Source of the DNA: an uncultured Eubacteriales bacterium | GTDB taxonomy: Bacteria; Bacillota; Clostridia; Christensenellales; Aristaeellaceae | Length of the DNA stretch: 5,184 bases | Assembly: GCA_902782795.1 (NCBI GenBank) | Contig: CACZOT010000239.1 | Location: 1 to 5,184, forward strand | Reading direction: 5' to 3' | Shown: positions 1 through 4,202 of the stretch, piece after piece | Layout: every line of letters starts with the position of its first letter | Numbering within the stretch: the first letter of the stretch is position 1 | Notes under the pieces: model-generated | The model's input: only the letters and a program-made list of their open reading frames with translations | Told to the model about the DNA's origin: nothing | Database searches by the model: none | Program-made: the position numbers and the translations under genes

Positions 1-606
1 CCCTGCCAGCGCTGGTGCGCCGCCGAGGGCCCCGAGGGCGGCCTCGCGGTGTGCAACGACGGAAAATACAGCTACTCCGCCCCGAAGGGCGAGCTGCGCT
101 GCACCCTGGCCAATTCCTCGATCTTTGCCGATCATTACGGCCAGGAGCACCGCGACGCCGACTGCCGCTGCATGGATCTGGGCCGCCAGACGTTCCGCCT
201 GGCCCTTCTGCCCTTTGCGGGCGAGACGCCCCTGGCGCGGCTGGACCGCCTCGCCGAGGAGCTCAACATGCCCATGCCCTGGGTCGTGGAAACGTACCAC
301 GCCGGGCCATTGCCGGAGAGCGGCTCCCTCCTGGGCGGGCCGCTGCCGGAAAACGTCCGCCTGAGCGCAATCAAGCGCGCGGAGGACGGCCGCGGCTCTG
401 TCGCGTGGCTGTGGGAGACGGCGGGGAGGGCCTGCGCCGGGCGATTGGACCTGCCCGGCCTCGGCCGCGCGATCGATTTCGCGCTGCCTCCCTTCGGCCT
501 GAAGACCTTCTATCTGCCGGACGACACCGCTCTTCCCGCGCGGGAAGTCCTCCTCACGGAATGGGAAACCGATACGCAAGAAAATGGAGGCGGCAAAAAT
601 GGGTAA
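1..606 (+). CDS. Alpha-mannosidase, glycoside hydrolase family 38, C-terminal part (5' truncated by window)
   Basis: Frame 1 is open from the first base to a TAA at 604-606, giving 201 residues of a protein that begins outside the window. The fragment resembles the C-terminal beta-sandwich region of GH38 alpha-mannosidases. The seen residues LAVCNDGKYSY (about 15-25) match the family's 'GLAVLNDGKYGY' stretch, and EHRDADCRCMDLG followed by TFRLALLPF matches the conserved strand pair 'D.G...F...LLP'. The catalytic domain with the nucleophile Asp is upstream and not visible, so activity cannot be judged. Family members hydrolyse alpha-mannosides from glycans or oligosaccharides; no signal peptide or anchor is seen in this part, but the N-terminus is missing. 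The last 8 bases overlap the next gene, whose ribosome binding site lies inside this reading frame, so the two are probably co-transcribed and translationally coupled. Family assignment is from motif recognition; substrate is unknown. Confidence 0.82.
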   Translation, partial: PCQRWCAAEGPEGGLAVCNDGKYSYSAPKGELRCTLANSSIFADHYGQEHRDADCRCMDLGRQTFRLALLPFAGETPLARLDRLAEELNMPMPWVVETYHAGPLPESGSLLGGPLPENVRLSAIKRAEDGRGSVAWLWETAGRACAGRLDLPGLGRAIDFALPPFGLKTFYLPDDTALPAREVLLTEWETDTQENGGGKNG

Positions 607-1237
607 GAACATCGTCGTGGTCAACGCCGGGCCGAGGCGTGGCTGGAACACGGATATCCTCGTCAGCGAAGCCGCGAGGGGCGCAGAGGAGGCGGGCGCG
701 CAGATCCTGCGGTTCGATCTGTACCGCCTGGAGCGCTTCACCGGCTGCATCTCCTGCTTTGGCTGCAAGCGCGAGAAGAACAAGGGCCGCTGCGTCTGCC
801 GGGATGGGCTCACGCCGGTGCTGGACGCCATCCGCGAATCGGACGGGCTCATCATCGGCTCGCCCAACTACCTCTCGGAGCTGACCGCGTCCTTCCGCGC
901 TCTGTACGAACGGCTCATCTTCCAGAGCCTTACCTACAACCGCGAGGAGCCCTGCTGCAAGGAGCGCAGCGTGCCGGTCCTGCTGATCATGACGAGCAAC
1001 GCCCCGGACACGGCCTATCGCGGCCTCCTGGAGGGGTACAGGCAGACGCTGGACCGCTTCGTGGGGCCGGCGGAGGTGCTCGTCAGCGGGGACACGCTGC
1101 AGGTGCGCGATTACGCGGCTCTGGACTGGCCCTGGACCCTCTTTGACCCCGAGGAAAAACAGCGCCGTCGGGAGGAGATCTTCCCGCAGGAGCGGAAGGC
1201 CGCCAATGAGAAGGGCGCGGCCCTCGCCCGGCGTTGA
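599..1237 (+). CDS. Flavodoxin-fold NAD(P)H-dependent oxidoreductase with cysteine cluster (iron-sulfur flavoprotein-like)
   Basis: A 212-residue protein that looks like an NADPH-dependent FMN reductase / iron-sulfur flavoprotein (Isf-like) family member. The N-terminal strand IVVVNAGPRRGWNT (about 5-18) matches the first beta strand and FMN-phosphate loop of the flavodoxin fold, and IIGSPNYL (85-92) matches the second flavin-binding loop. Residues 50-67 carry C50-x2-C53-x2-C56-x8-C65-x-C67, close to the compact CX2CX2CX4-7C motif that ligates [4Fe-4S] in archaeal Isf. The second spacing is slightly longer and C67 is extra, so cluster binding is an inference. It probably moves electrons from NAD(P)H in the cytoplasm; the acceptor is unknown. 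I chose ATG 599 because GGAGG at 586-590 sits 8 nt upstream. An in-frame ATG at 584 lies before that site and would lack one. It overlaps the mannosidase stop by 8 bp, so the two are one operon. It ends 4 nt before a terminator hairpin. The charged, basic tail (about 180-212) is unlikely to be part of the fold. Confidence 0.85.
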   Translation: MGKNIVVVNAGPRRGWNTDILVSEAARGAEEAGAQILRFDLYRLERFTGCISCFGCKREKNKGRCVCRDGLTPVLDAIRESDGLIIGSPNYLSELTASFRALYERLIFQSLTYNREEPCCKERSVPVLLIMTSNAPDTAYRGLLEGYRQTLDRFVGPAEVLVSGDTLQVRDYAALDWPWTLFDPEEKQRRREEIFPQERKAANEKGAALARR

Positions 1238-1241
1238 GGGC

Positions 1242-1282
1242 AAAAAACGAGGCGAGCCGCTTTTAGGCGGGCCCGCCTCGTT
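1242..1282 (-). terminator. Intrinsic terminator shared by convergent genes
   Basis: The arms 1246-1254 (AACGAGGCG) and 1274-1282 (CGCCTCGTT) pair perfectly, and an inner CCGC/GCGG pair (1257-1260 with 1267-1270) encloses a 6-nt TTTTAG loop. Reading on the minus strand, the hairpin is followed at once by six T (the A run at 1242-1247), so it is a good rho-independent terminator for the C39-like gene at 1300-2013. Reading plus, only two T follow the stem, so termination of the flavoprotein unit would be weaker, but the same hairpin is the only candidate there. Confidence 0.85.
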
Positions 1283-1299
1283 GAAGATTCTGCGCGTTT

Positions 1300-2013
1300 T
1301 CAGGGCAGCGCGACCGGCACAGAAGCCGTGCGCTCCGCCTCGGCCAGGTCGGCCAGAGTCTCCAGGCCGGTCTTGCGGTACATGAAGCAGTTGAGCTGCC
1401 GGTAATCGGAAACGAGATCGTTCAGGTGCTGGTAGAGCACTCCTTCGCCGGTGTAGGTGGGGCTCATGATGAGGAAATTCCTCCAGTCCATGTAGGTGGT
1501 GGGGCCCTCGTAGCCGTAGATCACGACCCAGTGCTCGTAGCCGCCGTGCGTGTACAGCCTGTGCGCCATGACGGGGTTCCCGGCCTGAAGCTGCCGGTAG
1601 ACGTTCTCCGCGCCGAGGCCGAAGCTGTGGAAATAGCCCTCAAGCGGCAGAGGCACGACGTTCGCGGATTTTTCGGGCGTCTCGGTGATGCTCTCCCAAT
1701 CCACGTCCGGGTTGCGAGCGGCGATCACGGCATGGTATACGCGCGTGTCGTCGCTGGGATAGCCCTTGGCGTAGGCTTCGATCATGCTCACGCAGGCGAC
1801 GCCGCAATCGACGTAGCCGCCATTTTCGGATACGTCTACGCTGACGTCCGCGGGGTTGACGGATGCGGGAATGGTGTAGGAAAGCCGCTGCCCGAACGCG
1901 GGGATGCCGCTGATCTCGATGCTCTCGAAATCCGCGAGGGCGGGAACAATGCCCAGCCAGAGCAGCGCCGCGGTCAGCAGCAGCGCGAGCCTTCGCCAAA
2001 CGCTATTTCGCAC
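1300..2013 (-). CDS. Secreted C39-like cysteine peptidase family protein (papain-like fold)
   Basis: A 237-residue exported protein. Residues 1-27 form a Sec signal peptide: positive RR at 7-8, a hydrophobic stretch from 9, and a PALA|D cleavage site. The mature part resembles the C39 / C39-like peptidases. VDCGVACVSMI (68-78) matches the catalytic-cysteine helix 'DCGxACLAM', with C70 as likely nucleophile, and EHWVVIYGYEG (160-170) matches the catalytic-histidine strand, with H161. The family usually follows this with a 'DP' carrying the third catalytic residue; here the equivalent reads SP (S184-P185), and the Gln six residues before the Cys in ABC-transporter C39 domains is N64. It may therefore be weakly active, use another acid such as D176, or be inactive. 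The start is GTG at 2013-2011, supported by GGGGGAGG (2028-2021) 7 nt away; there is no closer ATG in frame. It is monocistronic, with its own strong promoter and terminator. It probably cleaves or binds a peptide outside the membrane; the substrate is unknown. Confidence 0.78.
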   Translation of the reverse strand: MRNSVWRRLALLLTAALLWLGIVPALADFESIEISGIPAFGQRLSYTIPASVNPADVSVDVSENGGYVDCGVACVSMIEAYAKGYPSDDTRVYHAVIAARNPDVDWESITETPEKSANVVPLPLEGYFHSFGLGAENVYRQLQAGNPVMAHRLYTHGGYEHWVVIYGYEGPTTYMDWRNFLIMSPTYTGEGVLYQHLNDLVSDYRQLNCFMYRKTGLETLADLAEAERTASVPVALP

Positions 2014-2057
2014 GCGGACACCTCCCCCGATTCTTTCATATACAACTACAGATTGAA

Positions 2058-2086
2058 ATTTTAACTTGTTCTTTTTTCTTTGTCAA
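2058..2086 (-). promoter_or_regulatory. SigA-type promoter for the C39-like gene
   Basis: On the minus strand, TTGACA (2086-2081) is separated by exactly 17 bp of A-rich sequence from TAAAAT (2063-2058). This is a perfect -35 box and a five-of-six -10 box. Transcription should start near 2051, giving a leader of about 38 nt with GGGGGAGG just before the GTG start. Such a strong promoter suggests that the product is abundant or that a repressor acts on it. Confidence 0.88.
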
Positions 2087-2106
2087 TATAACGGCCTGTG
2101 ACACTT

Positions 2107-2119
2107 TTTCATCATGAAA
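2107..2119. promoter_or_regulatory. Small perfect dyad, possible operator
   Basis: TTTCAT and ATGAAA are perfect 6-bp inverted arms around a single C at 2113. The dyad lies about 20 bp upstream of the -35 box of the C39-like gene's promoter, a usual place for an activator or accessory repressor site. In an AT-rich region a 6-bp dyad can occur by chance, so a regulatory role is only a suggestion. Confidence 0.25.
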
Positions 2120-2183
2120 CGGAAGAAATCAGGGCTGCGTATATCAATACCGCAAATACGGGAATTCTAGTGCGTTGATTATA

Positions 2184-2205
2184 TGTAAAGAACATGTTAT
2201 TCACA
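2184..2205. promoter_or_regulatory. Imperfect 22-bp palindrome, possible operator upstream of the phosphatase promoter
   Basis: A perfect core AACATGTT (2191-2198) is flanked by arms TGTAAAG (2184-2190) and ATTCACA (2199-2205), which match as inverted repeats at 5 of 7 positions, including the outer TGT...ACA. The centre is about 52 bp upstream of the predicted phosphatase start site and 6 bp separate the element from its -35 box. This form and position fit binding of a dimeric helix-turn-helix regulator. The spacing between TGT and ACA does not fit the classical CRP/FNR site. No regulator gene is present in the window. Confidence 0.4.
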
Positions 2206-2211
2206 TCAGGA

Positions 2212-2240
2212 TTGACGAGAGGAAGCCGGGAAGGTACAAT
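2212..2240 (+). promoter_or_regulatory. SigA-type promoter for the inositol-monophosphatase-family gene
   Basis: TTGACG (2212-2217), 17 bp, then TACAAT (2235-2240): each box matches five of six consensus positions and the spacing is ideal. The predicted start is near 2247, giving a leader of about 70 nt. This rules out translation starts upstream of about 2247 for the downstream gene. Together with the promoter at 2058-2086 it makes the 2014-2315 gap a divergent regulatory region. Confidence 0.85.
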
Positions 2241-2266
2241 ACCCTTGTCCCGGACGTAGACGGCTC

Positions 2267-2290
2267 GCGGGGAAAGCGGAATCGCCCCGC
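2267..2290 (+). promoter_or_regulatory. Leader hairpin before the phosphatase gene
   Basis: GCGGGG (2267-2272) pairs with CCCCGC (2285-2290), leaving a 12-nt loop that begins AAAGC. It lies about 20 nt after the predicted transcript start and ends 10 nt before the ribosome binding site at 2301-2306. No T-run follows, so it is not a terminator. The same kind of element, with a G-stem and a loop starting AAAGC, occurs in the leader of the next gene at 3201-3220. Confidence 0.45.
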
Positions 2291-2315
2291 TACAGCGAAG
2301 AGAGGAAGAAAACAG

Positions 2316-3107
2316 ATGCGCGGAAATCTCTGGAACGAACGATTGGAGACTGCCATGCGCGCGGCCCGGGAGGCGGGGGCGGCGCTGCTGGCGCACCCGT
2401 CCTTCACCGTGACGCACAAGAGCGCCAATGATTACGTCACCGACGCCGATCGTGGCAGCGAGGAGCGCATCCGCTCCATCCTCCTGGGCGAATGGCCTCA
2501 GGACGGCTTCCTCGGCGAGGAGGAGGGGGAGAGCGCGGGCCGGGGCGGCCGCTGGATCGTGGATCCCATCGACGGCACGACGAATTTCATCTTCGATCTG
2601 CCCCTGTACACCATCTCCATCGCTTACGAGGAGGCAGGCGAGCTGGTCCTCGGCTGCGTGTATTGTCCGCGCCTGGACGAGATGTACACCGCGGTGCGCG
2701 GCCAGGGTGCGTTCTGCAACGGGAAGCCCATCCGCGTGCGGGAGAATGCCGTACTGCGCGACGCACTCGTGGGCATGTCTTTCGCCCACCGCAGCGAGAG
2801 GGCGGGCGAGCGCATGCTGCGGGCCATTCCCCTCCTGCGGGAAGGCTGCTCGGATATGCGCCGCCTGGGCAGCGCCGCGCTGGATCTGTGCTTCGTCGCC
2901 TGCGGCCGCTACGACGCCTACGTCGAGCTGGCGCTGTATATCTACGATATCGCCGCCGGAATGGTCATCCTGCGCGAGGCGGGCGGCGTTGTGGAGGCCT
3001 GGCCGGGAGACGCGCAGCCCGTCGAGAAGAGCGGCAACGTCTTCGCCAGTTCCCGCGCCATCCACGAGCCCCTGCGGGAGCTCCTCGCATGTGTTCCGGA
3101 AAAGTAG
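2316..3107 (+). CDS. Inositol-1-monophosphatase family phosphatase
   Basis: A 263-residue protein, the usual length for the inositol monophosphatase (SuhB/IMPA) family of Mg2+-dependent, lithium-sensitive phosphatases. Visible motifs: GEE (67-69); WIVDPIDGTTNF (80-91), the family's first signature with metal ligands D83 and D86; a 'DMRRLGSAALDLC..A.G..DAY.E' block (180-204); and the second signature at 208-224, YIYDIAAGMVILREAGG, with the third metal Asp at D211. In most relatives the residue before this Asp is Trp; here it is Tyr. All catalytic residues are present, so an active cytoplasmic phosphatase is expected. The substrate may be inositol phosphate, a sugar phosphate, fructose-1,6-bisphosphate or 3'-phosphoadenosine phosphate, and sequence alone does not decide. 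The start ATG 2316 is supported by AGAGGA (2301-2306) and lies downstream of the promoter; the in-frame TTG at 2175 lies upstream of the promoter. No terminator is seen after it. Confidence 0.93.
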   Translation: MRGNLWNERLETAMRAAREAGAALLAHPSFTVTHKSANDYVTDADRGSEERIRSILLGEWPQDGFLGEEEGESAGRGGRWIVDPIDGTTNFIFDLPLYTISIAYEEAGELVLGCVYCPRLDEMYTAVRGQGAFCNGKPIRVRENAVLRDALVGMSFAHRSERAGERMLRAIPLLREGCSDMRRLGSAALDLCFVACGRYDAYVELALYIYDIAAGMVILREAGGVVEAWPGDAQPVEKSGNVFASSRAIHEPLRELLACVPEK

Positions 3108-3118
3108 ACTGCAGAACG

Positions 3119-3170
3119 GCCGGTCATTGAAAAAATAGACATTTCACCATCGGAACCTCTATGCCGGTCA
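3119..3170. repeat. 8-bp direct repeat GCCGGTCA flanking the -35 region
   Basis: GCCGGTCA occurs at 3119-3126 and again at 3163-3170, 44 bp apart start to start, close to four helical turns. The second copy lies where the -35 box of the downstream promoter should be. Tandem same-face repeats like this can bind an activator, but two 8-mers may match by chance in GC-rich DNA. Confidence 0.25.
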
Positions 3171-3183
3171 GCGGTTCGCCCTC

Positions 3184-3189
3184 TATAAT
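3184..3189 (+). promoter_or_regulatory. Perfect -10 box without a clear -35, upstream of the secreted-protein gene
   Basis: TATAAT is an exact -10 match. At spacers of 16-19 bp the -35 position reads TGCCGG, ATGCCG, TATGCC or CTATGC, none close to TTGACA, and there is no TG extension. Transcription near 3196 would leave a leader of about 53 nt. The missing -35 suggests a weak or activator-dependent promoter; the direct repeat at 3119-3170 covers the place an activator would bind. Read-through from the phosphatase gene is also possible because no terminator lies between them. Confidence 0.55.
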
Positions 3190-3200
3190 ACGAACTGCAA

Positions 3201-3220
3201 GGGGGAAAGCACAAACCCCC
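3201..3220 (+). promoter_or_regulatory. Leader hairpin before the secreted-protein gene
   Basis: GGGGG (3201-3205) pairs with CCCCC (3216-3220) around a 10-nt loop that begins AAAGC. It starts about 5 nt after the predicted transcript start and ends 13 nt before the Shine-Dalgarno sequence. It may protect the transcript's 5' end or take part in regulation; it has no T-tract of a terminator. The phosphatase leader hairpin at 2267-2290 has the same GGGGAAAGC sequence on the same side. Confidence 0.45.
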
Positions 3221-3233
3221 GAAAAACGACCGC

Positions 3234-3246
3234 AAGGAGGTTCCTT
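3234..3246 (+). promoter_or_regulatory. Strong Shine-Dalgarno able to fold into a tiny hairpin
   Basis: AAGGAGG (3234-3240) lies 8 nt before ATG 3249 and is a full-strength ribosome binding site that fixes this start. AAGGA (3234-3238) can pair with TCCTT (3242-3246) across a 3-nt loop, which would hide the site. A 5-bp stem with only two G-C pairs is marginal in stability, so strong control is doubtful. Confidence 0.5.
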
Positions 3247-3248
3247 CC

Positions 3249-3731
3249 ATGAAAAAGATCTTTTGCCGCGTCCTGAGCCTGGCTCTTCTCGCCGCAATGC
3301 TGGTGCCCACGTTCTGCACCGCCGCGCTGGCCGCCAACGTCTGCAGCGCGGTGTATGGTTCCACGGCCCGCTCCTGCACCTTTACCGTGAAGACGGATTC
3401 CGGCTTCATCCTCGGGCAGAAGATCACCCTGACGCAGTCCAAGGGCACGGCGAAGGGCAAGTGGATGTACGACGACAAGTACTATTCCTCCTGGGGCCTC
3501 TACCGCGTGACGGTGGAGCGCGTCTCCGGCTCGGGCAAGGTGCCCGCCGAGAAGACCTGGTACGGCCGGGATTGCACCCTCTCCCTGGGCAAGAACACCA
3601 CCTACCGCATCACCGTCACCCCGCTCAACAACGAGATGTACACCAAGCACATGTTCTTCCTCTTCTACGGCTGGTCCAGGAACGCCACCTGGTCGGTCAA
3701 GAAGACCACCCACATCACCCTCTGCCAGTGA
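3249..3731 (+). CDS. Secreted protein of unknown family, 160 aa
   Basis: I do not recognise a family. The first 28-29 residues are a clear Sec signal peptide: KK at 2-3, a hydrophobic core from about 8 to 20, and cleavage after ALA (A28) or A29. The mature domain of about 130 residues has four cysteines (C32, C43, C109, C159), which could form two disulfides, and is rich in Tyr, Trp, Thr and Ser in alternating patterns (CTFTVKT, YRVTVERV, YRITVTPL) typical of an all-beta fold. There is no LPXTG, lipobox, choline-binding or other anchor, so the product is probably released or held non-covalently. It may be a surface-binding, adhesin-like or stress-related domain, but nothing shows which. The start is fixed by AAGGAGG 8 nt upstream. 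The membrane-protein gene begins 10 nt after its stop, indicating co-expression. Confidence 0.88.
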   Translation: MKKIFCRVLSLALLAAMLVPTFCTAALAANVCSAVYGSTARSCTFTVKTDSGFILGQKITLTQSKGTAKGKWMYDDKYYSSWGLYRVTVERVSGSGKVPAEKTWYGRDCTLSLGKNTTYRITVTPLNNEMYTKHMFFLFYGWSRNATWSVKKTTHITLCQ

Positions 3732-3741
3732 GGAACAGGCC

Positions 3742-4161
3742 ATGACGGACAGGGAATTTCTCGATCTGGAGATCGACCGGCTCTCGGAGGCCGAAGCGCG
3801 CAAAACGGGCTTGGGGATCCTGGGCGAACTGGTGCCCCAGCTCCGCGAGGGCGCGCTCCGCAACGGCGGGATCCTGGCGGCTCTGCTCGCCGCGGCCGTG
3901 ATCGCGGGCATGGATAACATCCCCGCCTACGCGGCCATGGGCGCCGCGGCGGTCATGTGGACCCGGTTCTTCGAATCGCTCCACAGCTTCCGAGGCGCGA
4001 GGCGGCTGCTGCGGCAGTTCGAGGAGAACACCTATCCCGACGGCTACCGCGCCTTCCTTCATGAGCTCCAGGGCCATGCGATGCAGAAGGCCGCGCAGCT
4101 GAAAACGCGCCCGAAAAAGGAGAAGGACCGCCTGGACAGCGCCGACCCGCCTCTGCTATAA
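3742..4161 (+). CDS. Small membrane protein of unknown family with two predicted transmembrane helices, 139 aa
   Basis: No family recognised. A charged N-terminal region (1-41; helical, acidic then basic) is followed by two hydrophobic helices, about 43-57 (ILAALLAAAVIAGM) and 60-77 (IPAYAAMGAAAVMW), joined by a short DN turn. A long basic, probably helical C-terminal part (84-139) ends in KTRPKKEKDR. Both ends are likely cytoplasmic, making a helical hairpin in the membrane with large soluble flanks. The start ATG 3742 is preceded by GAGGA (3730-3734), which overlaps the upstream gene's stop codon; only 10 nt separate the genes, so translation is probably coupled to the secreted protein's. 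The gene ends in TAA at 4159-4161, and its last 29 bases contain the promoter of the next gene. It may be an anchor, transport accessory or signalling partner of the secreted protein; this rests on position alone. Confidence 0.82.
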   Translation: MTDREFLDLEIDRLSEAEARKTGLGILGELVPQLREGALRNGGILAALLAAAVIAGMDNIPAYAAMGAAAVMWTRFFESLHSFRGARRLLRQFEENTYPDGYRAFLHELQGHAMQKAAQLKTRPKKEKDRLDSADPPLL

Positions 4162-4162
4162 T
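4133..4162 (+). promoter_or_regulatory. Internal promoter for the UPF0489 gene, within the end of the membrane-protein gene
   Basis: TGGACA (4133-4138; five of six matches) lies 18 bp before an exact TATAAT (4157-4162). The -10 box covers the membrane-protein stop codon. Transcription would start near 4169, giving a leader of about 34 nt for the gene at 4203, which can thus be expressed separately from the secreted/membrane pair. Confidence 0.65.
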
Positions 4163-4169
4163 GGAGCGC

Positions 4170-4184
4170 GCCCCGTCCCGGGGC
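4170..4184 (+). promoter_or_regulatory. Tight GC hairpin at the start of the UPF0489 transcript
   Basis: GCCCCG (4170-4175) pairs with CGGGGC (4179-4184) around the triloop TCC. It lies at or within 1-2 nt of the predicted transcript start and ends 6 nt before the ribosome binding site GGAGG (4191-4195). It may protect the 5' end of the mRNA or dampen translation when read through from upstream. There is no T-tract, so it is not an intrinsic terminator. Confidence 0.5.
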
Positions 4185-4202
4185 AGGAGCGGAGGCGACG
4201 CC

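Noticed and set aside
584..598. Start of the flavoprotein at ATG 584
   Set aside because: GGAGG at 586-590 lies after this ATG and 8 nt before ATG 599, and the flavodoxin strand begins right after M599.
15..884. Plus-strand open frame of 289 codons in another frame over the mannosidase
   Set aside because: Arg/Pro/Ala-rich shadow; the GH38 and flavoprotein motifs are in the other frames and joined by a proper ribosome binding site.
1426..2064. Plus-strand open frame of 212 codons
   Set aside because: It is antisense to the C39-like gene, which has a signal peptide, catalytic motifs, ribosome binding site, promoter and terminator.
2175..2203. TTGATT with TATTCA as a second promoter upstream of the phosphatase
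   Set aside because: The -10 match is poor and a much better promoter lies just downstream at 2212-2240.
2175..2315. A longer N-terminus for the phosphatase, starting at TTG 2175
   Set aside because: It would begin upstream of a near-consensus promoter (2212-2240), in AT-rich intergenic sequence without a ribosome binding site, and adds residues unlike the family. ATG 2316 has AGAGGA at the right distance.
3127..3132. TTGAAA as a -35 box
   Set aside because: No -10-like hexamer lies 16-18 bp downstream (the position reads about TCGGAA), and it is too far from TATAAT at 3184.
3183..3920. Minus-strand open frame of 245 codons
   Set aside because: It is antisense to the secreted-protein gene with its signal peptide and strong ribosome binding site; low-complexity residues and no recognisable motif.
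4161..4202. Start of the UPF0489 gene at ATG 4161, overlapping the TAA of the upstream gene
   Set aside because: No ribosome binding site precedes it, the extra 14 residues come from a GC hairpin region, and the family motif VLDIDLDFF starts directly after ATG 4203, which has GGAGG 7 nt upstream.
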